Positions 47,124 through 55,376 of a stretch of DNA of 64,000 bases are shown piece by piece. Below the pieces are notes generated by a model. That model searched no databases, was not told the DNA's origin, and saw only the letters and a list, made by a program, of their open reading frames with translations. A program made the position numbers and the translations under genes. The DNA lies in the NCBI GenBank assembly GCA_002842395.1, contig PHCV01000011.1, forward strand, positions 1 to 64,000, in the 5' to 3' direction. The first letter of the stretch is position 1, and the number at the start of each line of letters is the position of its first letter. The DNA comes from Betaproteobacteria bacterium HGW-Betaproteobacteria-11 (GTDB taxonomy: Bacteria > Pseudomonadota > Gammaproteobacteria > Burkholderiales > Rhodocyclaceae).

Positions 47124-47362
47124 CCTTAAAACCTCAGTTGGACACGCCCGAGGGTGCGGTTTTTGGGGTGCCCGGCAAGGCGCGACGACGCGGCATGGCC
47201 ACTCCATGCAAGGAGGAGCAACGCAGCCAAGCGGCCCAAAAACCGTGCCATCGAGTGCGTAGCGAGGCCACCCGGTGGGTGAACGTAAGCGGCGGCGACA
47301 ACGCTTCCATTCCTGCGGCACGGTAGTCAAGTCCAAAATCTGCTGTAAGTTCTCTATCTCCA
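47124..47362. other. Non-coding or remnant stretch left of the IS3 element
   Basis: No gene is supported. The minus strand has a short open stretch with ARFLGRLAALLLLAWSG and GHPKNRTLGRVQLR in one frame, which I have the impression of having seen as a translated dispersed repeat in proteobacterial genomes, but this cannot be confirmed here. No terminal repeats of its own are visible. Confidence 0.4.
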
Positions 47363-47428
47363 TGAGCTTCCCCCGAAATTTCGTCTTCCAAGGGTAGTTG
47401 GATAGGATGACGGAAATGGAGGGAAGAG

Positions 47429-47722
47429 ATGTTCAAGATACCGAAGCCGGAATACACGCCGGAATTCAGGGAACTGGCGGTGAAGCGGGTGAAATCCGGC
47501 CAGAGCATTGGGGCGGTTGCGCGAGAACTGGGTCTGGTCGAGCAAACGCTGCGCAACTGGGTCAAGGCGGCCGCGCAGGGCAAGTTGAATCCGCCCGGGG
47601 CCAAGGTGGTCACACCGGAACAGATGGAGTTGTCGCGCCTGCGGGTGGAGAATGCCCGACTCAGGATGGAGTGCGAAATCCCAAAAAAAGCGACGGCGTA
47701 CTTCGCGAAAGATGCGCTGTGA
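47429..47722 (+). CDS. IS3-family transposase subunit OrfA
   Basis: 97 residues. Helix-turn-helix SIGAVARELGLVEQTLRNWV (about 27-46) of the IS3 OrfA type, followed by a Leu-zipper-like stretch (MELSRLRVENARLRMECEI). The end PKKATAYFAKDAL overlaps a slippery A7G (47683-47690) where a -1 shift would fuse OrfA to OrfB. Confidence 0.9.
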   Translation: MFKIPKPEYTPEFRELAVKRVKSGQSIGAVARELGLVEQTLRNWVKAAAQGKLNPPGAKVVTPEQMELSRLRVENARLRMECEIPKKATAYFAKDAL

Positions 47723-48611
47723 AGTACGCCTGGATTGACGGCCAGCGGAACGCCTACCCGCTGCCGGCGATGTGCGCGACACTGGACGTGAGCATCAGCG
47801 GCTACCAGGCCTGGAAAGGTGGCGGGACGCCGAATCGAAAGCGACTGACCGACACCCAAATGCTGGCGCTGATCCGTGCCATCCATGCCGAGTTCAAGGG
47901 TGCCTACGGCAGCCCGCGAATGGCCGAGGAAATCCGGGGCAGAGGCTTTCCGGTCAGCGAGGAACGCGTCGAGCGACTGATGCGGGAGAACAACATCCGG
48001 GCGCGGCACAAGCGGCGCTTCAAGGCGACGACGGACTCGAAGCATTCGTTGCCGGTGGCGCCGAACCTGCTGGAGAGGAACTTTATGCCGGCCGCCCCGA
48101 ATCAAGTCTGGACCGCCGACCTGACCTACATCTGGACGACGGAAGGCTGGCTCTACCTGGCTGTGGTGCTCGATCTCTTCAACCGGGAAGTCGTTGGCTG
48201 TGGTCGCTCAAGCCCAGGATGGCAGCGGACATCGTCATCGATGCGCTGACGATGGCATGGTTCCGCAGGAAGCCGGCACCGGGGTTGATCCACCACTCCG
48301 ACCGGGGAAGCCAGTATGCCAGCCACGCCTTTCAGGCGCGGCTAAAGAAATACGAAATGATCTGCTCGATGAGCCGCAAGGGGAATTGTTGGGATAACGC
48401 ACCGACCGAGAGTTTCTTCAACAGCTACAAGAATGAGCGGGTGCATGGCACCCGCTACGCAACCAGAGAAGAAGCGACTGCCGACGCCTTCGATTACATC
48501 GAGCCGTTCTACAACCGCAGACGCAGGCATTCCACGCTCGGCTACGCCTCGCCAATGCAATTCCTGGCGGAGTGGGTCAGCAGTCAGCATGAGAAAGATT
48601 TGGCGGCATAA
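47719..48611 (+). pseudogene. IS3-family transposase OrfB, frameshifted
   Basis: Starts at GTG 47719 with VKYAWIDGQRNAYPLPAMCA. The first catalytic Asp is in WTADLTYIWT. At about 48197-48204 the frame changes: EVVGCGRSS should read EVVGWSLKPRM, and two extra bases (TG) in GGCTGTGGTC explain this. The second Asp (HHSDRGSQYASHAF) and the Glu (NAPTESFFNSYKNE) lie in the next frame to the TAA at 48611. D1 and D2/E are therefore separated and the enzyme should be dead. Confidence 0.88.
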
Positions 48612-48650
48612 TGCCGTTGGGTTGGAAGACGAAAAACAGAGGGAAGCTCA

Positions 48651-48771
48651 AGCGGAAGGCGTCTCAACGCTTTTCATTACCCCGGTGATCTATCTCTATC
48701 TGGATCGTTTTTCCGGTAAGGGACCACCCAAGTTTGAGGCAGACCAGGAACTGGGTAGCGGAAAAAACTGA
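48651..48771 (+). pseudogene. C-terminal remnant of an RND efflux transporter
   Basis: Directly after the right end of the IS, the plus strand reads AEGVSTLFITPVIYLYLDRF followed by a short polar tail and TGA at 48769. TLFxTPVIYLYLDR is the conserved end of the last membrane helix of AcrB/MdtB-type RND pumps. The remaining about 1000 residues are missing, and nothing on the left side of the IS resembles them. The IS insertion was evidently followed by a deletion. Confidence 0.72.
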
Positions 48772-48778
48772 TGATGAT

Positions 48779-50071
48779 TTATGGCGAAACCCGTTGTTGG
48801 TTTCCAAAATTATTCACTACAATTTTGCCTCCCGAAATAACCAGATCGGGATATTCCAGAATTTTCAGGCTATGCGTGGGGTCGCCCTTCACTGCAATAA
48901 TATCGGCAGGCGCATCCCGCTGTAGGGTACCCAGCAGCGGCAGATTCAGATGCCGGCCTGCTTTCGATGTTGCTGCCCGCAGCACATCCATCACTCCCAG
49001 TTTTGCCATTTGCATCATGTAGATAAGCTCCTGCGCATCAATCCCCCACGGAATATCCGGATGTGCCACTTCAGCCCCATATAAAAGTTCGCCACCCAGC
49101 GCCGTCCAAGTGCTGGCATTGTGAGCCACGCCTGAACATTTTGCTAAGGTATCCAGCGTAGTGACTATTTTTACGTTCTGCGCCACGGCCTTTTTTAACA
49201 ACGATTCAGGAATAATGTCACAAGGCATGTGGGCCCATTCATCGACACCAGCATTAATTGCAATTTGTGCGCCTCTTGCTTCAGCAAGATGTGCCGTCAC
49301 TTGATGATTATTTTTATGGGCTTCATCCACAATCGCCTTCACAATATTTTCTGGTAAAAGCGGCCATGCTTGTTTCGAGTGGGAGGCATTGTAGACAGGT
49401 TTGTGATTGGTATGCGCATGTTCCGCGGCCGGTTGATCCTGATGGCCAGGACCATGGCCATGTCCATGACTGGATGACCAGGGGGCGCCGGCTTCGCCAC
49501 CGGGTTCCAGCGCGACCTTAATCACGACAGCGCCTCTGTCAATAAGATCACGGACGGTTGCGCGTGCTTCTTTTTCTGTGGAAACAGCCATTGCGATATT
49601 GGTATCTCCCAGCATCGGGATGGGATAACCATTCGGTGCGGTAATGATCGGCCCCGAGGTGAGTACGCGCAGGCTCCCGTCGCCGCCATATGGTTTGTGT
49701 ACGGGACCACCTACATCGCGAATGGTCGTGATGCCGTGTTTTAGAACGGTATCAGCTGGAACATGCTGGAATGTGAGATGTGCGTGCAGCTCGATAAAGC
49801 CAGGCAGTATGGTTGCATCACCCAAATCAATGACCTTCGCATTACTGGGCTTAAATGATTCACGCGTATCAATCCGTGCTACTCGTCCATTTATCACCAG
49901 TACCGAAGTATTCGTTCTGATGTCATTGCCGTCGAAAACTCGCGCGGCATGCAGAAGAAGAGGTGCGTGCCCTGTTTCCTGGGCGTTGACCGAGGAAGAA
50001 GTTGAGATTGTCAGGAGAAGGAACAGACCCTGCGCGAGCCTGTTGATCGCTCCGAGGCGGATGCGCTTCAT
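48779..50071 (-). CDS. Secreted amidohydrolase with His-rich insertion
   Basis: 430 residues from ATG 50071, with signal peptide (LAQGLFLLLTISTSSSVNAQ; cut near residue 32). It belongs to the imidazolonepropionase-like/prolidase-like amidohydrolases: metal-binding HAHLTF, the probable carboxylated Lys in VVIKVALEPGG, His residues in QVTAHLAEARG and WAHMP, and Asp in TTLDTLAKC. Unusual is a loop at about residues 187-220 rich in His (SSSHGHGHGPGHQDQ and EHAHTNHK). It is probably periplasmic and co-transcribed with the TonB receptor upstream. Substrate unknown. Confidence 0.82.
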   Translation of the reverse strand: MKRIRLGAINRLAQGLFLLLTISTSSSVNAQETGHAPLLLHAARVFDGNDIRTNTSVLVINGRVARIDTRESFKPSNAKVIDLGDATILPGFIELHAHLTFQHVPADTVLKHGITTIRDVGGPVHKPYGGDGSLRVLTSGPIITAPNGYPIPMLGDTNIAMAVSTEKEARATVRDLIDRGAVVIKVALEPGGEAGAPWSSSHGHGHGPGHQDQPAAEHAHTNHKPVYNASHSKQAWPLLPENIVKAIVDEAHKNNHQVTAHLAEARGAQIAINAGVDEWAHMPCDIIPESLLKKAVAQNVKIVTTLDTLAKCSGVAHNASTWTALGGELLYGAEVAHPDIPWGIDAQELIYMMQMAKLGVMDVLRAATSKAGRHLNLPLLGTLQRDAPADIIAVKGDPTHSLKILEYPDLVISGGKIVVNNFGNQQRVSP

Positions 50072-50078
50072 AACTCCA

Positions 50079-50146
50079 TGCCCGCTCGCGCGGGCATCCC
50101 GTTCGTTGATTTTCATGGATTCCCACTTCCGCGGGAATGACGAGGA
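50079..50146. repeat. REP-like palindromes between TonB receptor and amidohydrolase
   Basis: Two small palindromes in tandem: TGCCCGC-TCGC-GCGGGCA (50079-50096) and ATTCCCAC-TTCC-GCGGGAAT (50119-50138). The second unit lies in a 50-bp segment from 50098 that recurs at 52404-52453. One stem base differs from the other copy but remains a G:U pair on the minus strand, the strand of both genes. Such units are known as dispersed repeats in many proteobacteria and may stabilise or attenuate the mRNA between the genes. Confidence 0.8.
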
Positions 50147-50165
50147 TGAATTTTTCAGTATCTCA

Positions 50166-52166
50166 TCAGAACGAGGCACTCAAACCAATCCGATAATTTC
50201 GACCAGGCATCGGATACCCTGCATTGTATTCATAAGACGCATTGAACAGGTTGTTGGCGCTGACGAAGACTTCGCCTTTCTTGCCTAGGCTGGGCAGTGG
50301 GTAGGCTATCCGTAGATTGGCGACGGTAAATGCCTTGACTTCATCGTTGTCTCCGGTCAGGCTTCGGTCCCAAGTTTGGGAGTACATCTTGGTTTGGTGT
50401 TGTGCATCGAAGGCGACACGGAAGTTGGCGATATTTCCGTTAGCGCCGACTGAGTAAGCCATGTTGGGTGCGAAGGGGACATTATTTACCGAGGGATCCA
50501 GATGAGTTACGCCAGCAAAAACGACCCAATCCGTACCGAATTCCTGCCGAACCGTGGCTTCTGCACCACGCATTTTGTAGTCAGGGTAGCTGTTGCTCCA
50601 CACGCTCGTTGCAAAGGGCGTGAAGCCGGACCAAACATAGCGGTCGCTGACCTTATCCTGGAAGACACTGATATCAAGATGGGTAGTCGCAGTAACATCC
50701 CACTTCGCACCGACTTCGGTATGCTTGTTTCGTTCAGGAGAGAGAGTATCCCAGCCGTTGTTGGCCATGAATGCCATTGGCAAAGCACGGGTCAGGGAAT
50801 AGGTTTCCGCTCCCGGATACAGAATGCCTTCCGAATGGTTGGCGTAGACCGTCAGGTTGTCACGAATAAGCGATAGACCGACATTCGACGCTGTCTTGGA
50901 TGCGTAGATATTGCTTCGATAGGTCCGCACCCCGACAGAGGGCTGCAATACCCAGTTGTTTCCCAAGTTGAACTTGTGGTTGATGCCGAGATAGGGGGAG
51001 GTTACCCGGAATGTCGGAACGTCGGCAGTGCCCGCTACACCAAAGGCAAAGGGAGTTCCCACCGCGGAGCCGACATGAGGTCCGCTCATCGAACCGGAGA
51101 TCGCATCGTAATCAATCCCTGCCACGACCTCACCACCTTGCCAGGGACTGAATTGCTCTCTCCAGCGTACCCCGGTCATATCAAAGTTGCTTTTGAAGGT
51201 TCCCCAGTTGGCATCCTGGGTAATATCGTTCTTGCCCCTGTTGGAGTAAACTTTGAACTCGCCACGCCAACCCTCGTTCTGGTGCGTTACAAAGGCCATC
51301 ACCATATCCGTGGCGCTATCGTTCCGGCCGACACCGTTGGATTGATAAGGGCCAACGGGGGCAGTCGTGGTTAGATAACGGTTGTCACCCGGGTCACCAA
51401 CCTTGTTTTCCACATGGAGGAAACTCAGGCCGGCTGACCATACGTCATTCATACGGAAGGTGACTTTCCCTAAAGCATTCTTGAGGTCGGCATCCCCATT
51501 GGGACGATAGCCATCGGAGTCTGCGCTGCCTATGGCCAATGCGAAGTCCACTGCGTCAGAGCGGCCAAACAGGTTGCCCTGAAGGATATGGGTTCCGTAA
51601 GAACCGACCGCAGCACTGGCATCGCCGTGAATGCCATTTTCTGTTGGCGTCTTTGTTAGCAGGTTAACAGATGCAAAGTTATTCCCGGACACCAGAGGTT
51701 GCGGGCCTTTGTTGATCTCGATGGTTTCGATGCCATTCAGCGGGAGCAAATCCATCAATGGGTGATTCCACAACCCCATGTAGACGGGTAAGCCATCAAG
51801 ATAGGTTTTGATTTCGCTGCCAGGTCGGCTGGTTCCCATGCCGCGGACGTAAACACTGCCCCCTTGGTTACCCGAGTAGTTACCCACCGAATCGTAAAGA
51901 GAGACTTGAACACCAGGTGTCATTCGCAAAGCATCCGGTAGGCTCAAAGCCCCCAGATCCCTGATCTGTTTATCAGTGACCCTGGTAGTCAATGTCGAGA
52001 AGCCATCAACCCGGGTGGAGTCGACGATGGGGTTTGCAGTCACAGAAATACTCGACAGTTCAGCAACGGACGTTTCTTGTGCCCAAGTACTGGCTGCAAC
52101 AAATAGACTGGCAATAGCCATAGTCAGCGGCTTGAGTACTAACCCACGATCGATAGTTTGTCCCAT
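50166..52166 (-). CDS. TonB-dependent outer-membrane receptor
   Basis: 666 residues. Signal peptide to about residue 30 (ASLFVAASTWAQE), a plug domain with TLTTRVTDKQIRDLGALSLP, DALRMTPGVQVS and VYVRGMGTSRPGSEIKTYLD, then a 22-strand barrel ending in YNAGYPMPGRNYRIGLSASF. The terminal Phe is typical of outer-membrane barrels. The ligand cannot be told; metal or metal-chelate uptake is plausible from the His-rich partner downstream. A RegA-type box lies about 104 bp and a hairpin about 27 bp upstream. Confidence 0.9.
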   Translation of the reverse strand: MGQTIDRGLVLKPLTMAIASLFVAASTWAQETSVAELSSISVTANPIVDSTRVDGFSTLTTRVTDKQIRDLGALSLPDALRMTPGVQVSLYDSVGNYSGNQGGSVYVRGMGTSRPGSEIKTYLDGLPVYMGLWNHPLMDLLPLNGIETIEINKGPQPLVSGNNFASVNLLTKTPTENGIHGDASAAVGSYGTHILQGNLFGRSDAVDFALAIGSADSDGYRPNGDADLKNALGKVTFRMNDVWSAGLSFLHVENKVGDPGDNRYLTTTAPVGPYQSNGVGRNDSATDMVMAFVTHQNEGWRGEFKVYSNRGKNDITQDANWGTFKSNFDMTGVRWREQFSPWQGGEVVAGIDYDAISGSMSGPHVGSAVGTPFAFGVAGTADVPTFRVTSPYLGINHKFNLGNNWVLQPSVGVRTYRSNIYASKTASNVGLSLIRDNLTVYANHSEGILYPGAETYSLTRALPMAFMANNGWDTLSPERNKHTEVGAKWDVTATTHLDISVFQDKVSDRYVWSGFTPFATSVWSNSYPDYKMRGAEATVRQEFGTDWVVFAGVTHLDPSVNNVPFAPNMAYSVGANGNIANFRVAFDAQHQTKMYSQTWDRSLTGDNDEVKAFTVANLRIAYPLPSLGKKGEVFVSANNLFNASYEYNAGYPMPGRNYRIGLSASF

Positions 52167-52192
52167 TTTTCCATTTTCCAGAGTGGTTGCAG

Positions 52193-52211
52193 GAGGCCTG
52201 CTTCAGGCCTC
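52193..52211 (-). promoter_or_regulatory. Leader hairpin of the TonB receptor gene
   Basis: Perfect 8-bp stem GAGGCCTG/CAGGCCTC with a 3-base loop, 27 bp before the ATG at 52166 on the minus strand. It lies just upstream of the weak ribosome binding region and may act in translation or mRNA stability. Confidence 0.5.
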
Positions 52212-52269
52212 GGAGCGGAAGCAAAAGCAGCACCCGGCGGATTCTAACGTCTGATCTTGGGAATGATCA

Positions 52270-52286
52270 TGCGACAAATTGTCGCA
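52270..52286 (-). promoter_or_regulatory. Candidate RegA box upstream of the TonB receptor
   Basis: A perfect 17-bp palindrome, TGCGACAA-A-TTGTCGCA, containing GCGAC-AAATT-GTCGC (52271-52285), which fits the RegA/PrrA pattern GCGNC-N5-GNCGC. It is 104-120 bp upstream of the receptor start. A site for another dimeric repressor (metal-responsive) is the main alternative. Confidence 0.55.
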
Positions 52287-52403
52287 CGCCGTGTTGGTGT
52301 CAGCAGGCGCAACTGGGAGTCGATCGTGGCAAGGCGTGCTTGTGCTGGAAAGCGATCTGAAGGAGCCACTGAACAAAGTCATCATGCCCGCACAAGCCTG
52401 CTT

Positions 52404-52453
52404 CCCGTTCGCTGATTTTCATGGATTCCCGCTTCCGCGGGAATGACGAAGAC
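52404..52453. repeat. REP-like unit, second copy
   Basis: Matches 50098-50147 in about 45 of 50 positions and in the same orientation. The core is ATTCCCGC-TTCC-GCGGGAAT, a perfect 8-bp stem. Together with the copy at 50098 it brackets the TonB receptor gene. Confidence 0.8.
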
Positions 52454-52681
52454 GGGTTTTCATCGGTTCCCTTGAGTATCAGCTGAACATACCGCGAAGA
52501 TTGCCTTCGCGTTGAGTTTTCTCAGTCGGGTAAGGGTGCTTTGGGCGATGCACGATTACCTTGCCCCGGCGGATGATCCGACGTTCTGCCTGTTTTGGGG
52601 AGGAGCGACTCCTTCGGTAATTTCGTGGTCTGCGGGTTCGCGCCGCTGGGCGTCCGTAGCGATGGAGGCTGCGTTACCTGT

Positions 52682-53437
52682 TCAGGGTCGGTTCACCGCG
52701 CACACCGCGCAGTCCGCATCGCGCGGGACACGGATTTCGCGCCACTCCATGCCGAGGCCATCGAGCAGCAGCAGGCGCCCGGCCAGGCTGGCGCCACAGC
52801 CGGCCAGCAGTTTCAGCGCTTCGGCCGCCTGCACCGTGCCGATGATGCCGGTGAGCGGGGCGAAAACGCCCATCACCGCGCAGCGCACCTCGTCCACCTC
52901 GCGGCCTTCCGGGAACAGGCAGTGGTAGCAGCAGGTGTCGGGCTGACGCGCGTCGAACACCGAGACCTGGCCATCGAAGCGGATCGCCGCGCCGGAAACC
53001 AGCGGCTTGCCGAGCTTGACGCAGGCACGATTGACGGCGTGGCGGGTGGCGAAATTGTCGCAGCAGTCGAGGACCACGTCGGCGCTGGCGACTTCTGCCT
53101 CCAGCCGTTCGCCGGACAGGCGTTCGACCAGCGGGATGACATGGCATTCGGGATTGATCCCGGCCAGCGTGCGCTGGCCGGAGAGCGCCTTGGGCTCGCC
53201 GATCGCCGCCGTGCGGTGGAGGATCTGGCGTTGCAGGTTGGTCAGATCGACCACGTCGCCATCGGCCAGCACCAGCGTGCCGACCCCGGCCGAGGCGAGG
53301 TAATAGGCGGCGGGCGAGCCCAGCCCGCCGGCGCCGATCACCAGCACGCGGGCATCGACGATGGCCTGCTGGCCCTCGATGCCGATCTGCGGCAGGAGGA
53401 TGTGGCGGCTGTAGCGCAGGAGCTGCTCGTCGTTCAT
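52682..53437 (-). CDS. moeB: MoeB/ThiF-family adenylyltransferase
   Basis: 251 residues. E1-like fold: LLRYSRHILLPQIGIEGQQA at the start, the nucleotide loop VIGAGGLGSPAAYYLASAGV and the acidic DGDVVDLTNLQRQ. Zinc cysteines are CYHC (about 179-182) and CAVC near the end. It adenylates the C-terminus of a sulfur carrier such as MoaD or ThiS. Neither moaD nor thiS is in the window, so molybdopterin or thiamine use is undecided. Confidence 0.9.
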   Translation of the reverse strand: MNDEQLLRYSRHILLPQIGIEGQQAIVDARVLVIGAGGLGSPAAYYLASAGVGTLVLADGDVVDLTNLQRQILHRTAAIGEPKALSGQRTLAGINPECHVIPLVERLSGERLEAEVASADVVLDCCDNFATRHAVNRACVKLGKPLVSGAAIRFDGQVSVFDARQPDTCCYHCLFPEGREVDEVRCAVMGVFAPLTGIIGTVQAAEALKLLAGCGASLAGRLLLLDGLGMEWREIRVPRDADCAVCAVNRP

Positions 53438-53459
53438 CGCGATTCCGTGCTGCGTCGGG

Positions 53460-53927
53460 TCATTTATCCTGCCGCAGATCGGGCGGCGTGTCGTCGTGGT
53501 CGCCGTGCGGGTGGTGTTCCCAGGCCTTGGAATAGATGTCGTTGGATTTCTTGATCAGGCGCTCGGAACCGTGCAGGTTGCGCAACTGGGTTTCCTCGCA
53601 GAAAAAGGCCAGGGCCCGGGCGATCCGCGCCCGCGGACTGTTGTCGAGGCGAAAGCCCTGGCGGGTCAACGCCTTGACGATGCCTTCGAAGGTGTAGTCG
53701 TTAATGTTGTACCAGAGCGAAAGGCAGTTTGGTGCCAGACCAGCGTCGACCTCCATGTCCGGCAGGCCGGCGAGCAATTCGCGGGCGGTCTCGGTGTGCT
53801 TGGGAAAATCGGGATGGAAACGCAGCTCGCGGTGCTTGCGCGGGCCCGGTTGCGGCGTGAAGGGCGAGACGCGATGGCGTCCCCCGTCACGCAGTTCGCG
53901 TGCTTTTTCGGGGGACATCTTGCCCAT
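53460..53927 (-). CDS. Conserved hypothetical protein
   Basis: 155 residues, no signal peptide or membrane segment. The middle reads LSLWYNINDYTFEGIVKALT followed by RQGFRLDNSPRARIARALAF; the C-terminus is His/Asp rich (HHPHGDHDDTPPDL). I recognise it only as a protein commonly found beside ctpA/moeB in betaproteobacteria. It sits 15 bp after the ctpA start region on the same strand order moeB-this-ctpA. No function can be given. Confidence 0.75.
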   Translation of the reverse strand: MGKMSPEKARELRDGGRHRVSPFTPQPGPRKHRELRFHPDFPKHTETARELLAGLPDMEVDAGLAPNCLSLWYNINDYTFEGIVKALTRQGFRLDNSPRARIARALAFFCEETQLRNLHGSERLIKKSNDIYSKAWEHHPHGDHDDTPPDLRQDK

Positions 53928-53942
53928 GCGTAACCTCCTGGT

Positions 53943-55334
53943 TCAGCGCTTGATGATCTGCCAGGCCTTGAGCAGATTCACCGCCTGGGAGAGCTGGTAG
54001 TCGTTGGCGGAGGCGAACTCGACTGGCGCGCGGGCCGCTTCGTCGCCCTCGTCCGCCTTGCCTTTCTTGCCACTTTTCACCGGCTTGGCCTCGACCGGTT
54101 TGTCGGCCGCTTCCTTGTCGTTCTGGAGGTGATGATCCAGGTCCGCTTCACGCAGACGGTCGTGCGATTGGCCGTTCGCCGTCTCTTCGACCACGATGTC
54201 CGGGGTGATGCCCTTGGCCTGGATCGAGCGTCCCGAGGGGGTGTAGTAGCGGGCGGTGGTCAGCTTGATCGCGGTGCTGCCGGAGAGCGGCAGCACGGTC
54301 TGCACCGAGCCCTTGCCGAAGGTCTGGGTGCCCATGACGACAGCGCGTTTGTGATCCTGCAGGGCGCCGGCGACGATCTCGGAGGCCGAGGCCGAGCCGC
54401 CATTGACCAGTACGATCAGCGGCAGGGTCTTGGCCAGCGGCGGCAATTGTTTCATGAAGTCGTCCTTGTAGCCGCGCAGGTAGTCTTCCGGGCTGGCGGT
54501 GAAGCGCCGCTTGGCCTCTTCGGTGCGGCCGTCGGTCGCGGTGACCAGCACCTTGGGGGGCAGGAAAGCGGCGGCGACCCCGACCGCGCTGTTGAGCAAG
54601 CCGCCGGGATCGTTGCGCAGATCGAGCACCAGACCCTTCAGGCCGTCCTTTTCCTGTTTGTTCAGTTTTCCGAAATGCTTGACCACGTCGGCCGCCGTTT
54701 CTTCCTGGAACTGGGCGATGCGCAGGTAGCCGTAGCCGCCTTCGAGCAGTTTCGACTTGACGCTCTGCACCTTGATCTTTTCCCGCGTCAGGGTAACTTC
54801 GAAGGGCTTGAGCTCGCCCTTGCGGACGATGGTCAGACGAATCTGCGTCTTCGGCTTGCCGCGCATTTTCTTCACCGCCTCGGACAGCGTCATGCCCTTG
54901 ACCAGGGTGTCGTCGAGCTTGATGATCAGATCGCCCGGTTTGAGGCCGGCACGATGGGCCGGCGTGTCCTCGAGCGGCGAGACCACCTTGACGAAGCCGT
55001 CTTCCATGCCGACTTCGAGACCGAGGCCGCCGAATTCGCCCTGGGTGCTGACCTGCAGATCCTTGAATTCCTCGACGTCGAGATAGGTCGAATGCGGGTC
55101 GAGGTTGGACAGCATGCCGCTGATCGCGTAGGTGATCAGCTTCTTGTCGTCGACCGGCTCGACATAGCCCTGCTTGATCGCGTTATAGACATCGGCGAAG
55201 CTGCGCAGCTCCTCGACCGGCAGGGCCGCGAGGGCGGCATCCTTGCCGGCGCTGGCGGAAAAGTTGAGGCTGAGAAAAATGCCGGCGACCAGGCCGGCGC
55301 CGATCAGACCGATTTTTTGCAAGCTGCTGCGCAT
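53943..55334 (-). CDS. ctpA: C-terminal processing peptidase (S41 family)
   Basis: 463 residues. N-terminal signal/anchor (IGLIGAGLVAGIFLSLNFSA), a PDZ domain at about 100-185 (GLGLEVGMEDGFVKVVSPLE) and the S41 catalytic part: the nucleophile serine in NGGSASASEIVAGALQDH (residues 311-328) and the base Lys341 in TFGKGSVQTVLPL. It is a periplasmic serine protease that trims proteins, often peptidoglycan hydrolases. The envC-type gene directly upstream fits that role. Confidence 0.95.
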   Translation of the reverse strand: MRSSLQKIGLIGAGLVAGIFLSLNFSASAGKDAALAALPVEELRSFADVYNAIKQGYVEPVDDKKLITYAISGMLSNLDPHSTYLDVEEFKDLQVSTQGEFGGLGLEVGMEDGFVKVVSPLEDTPAHRAGLKPGDLIIKLDDTLVKGMTLSEAVKKMRGKPKTQIRLTIVRKGELKPFEVTLTREKIKVQSVKSKLLEGGYGYLRIAQFQEETAADVVKHFGKLNKQEKDGLKGLVLDLRNDPGGLLNSAVGVAAAFLPPKVLVTATDGRTEEAKRRFTASPEDYLRGYKDDFMKQLPPLAKTLPLIVLVNGGSASASEIVAGALQDHKRAVVMGTQTFGKGSVQTVLPLSGSTAIKLTTARYYTPSGRSIQAKGITPDIVVEETANGQSHDRLREADLDHHLQNDKEAADKPVEAKPVKSGKKGKADEGDEAARAPVEFASANDYQLSQAVNLLKAWQIIKR

Positions 55335-55376
55335 AGTGGCTCCAAGTGTGTGGGCTGTCGGGGTGCCCTGTGTAGA

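Larger units (their letters stand above)
47363..48650 (+). mobile_element. IS3-family insertion sequence, 1288 bp, inactive
   Basis: Bounded by 29-bp inverted repeats (47363-47391 and 48622-48650) that share the outer TGAGCTTCCC and inner CGTCTTCCAA and differ only in the middle (24 of 29 match). It holds two overlapping frames, orfA and orfB, arranged for -1 frameshifting, and a DDE transposase. No 3-4 bp target duplication is found at the borders (CCA left, AGC right), so flanking sequence has been lost or rearranged. orfB is frameshifted, so the copy is probably not autonomous. Confidence 0.92.
52167..52681. other. Intergenic region between TonB receptor and moeB-like gene
   Basis: A 515-bp stretch without a supported gene. 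It holds the receptor leader with a hairpin (52193-52211), a RegA-type palindrome (52270-52286) and a REP-like unit (52404-52453). In 52500-52681 the minus strand has coding-like text (IIRRGKVIVHRPKHPYPTEK) ending at a stop near 52500, but no start and no family I can name, so it may be a gene remnant. Confidence 0.6.

Noticed and set aside
47360-48654. Target-site duplication around the IS3 element
   Set aside because: Bases beside the ends (CCA and AGC) do not match in any 3-5 bp register.
52167-52400. Cobalamin or other riboswitch in the TonB receptor leader
   Set aside because: I looked for B12-box and other known riboswitch cores and saw none; only a simple hairpin and a palindrome are present.
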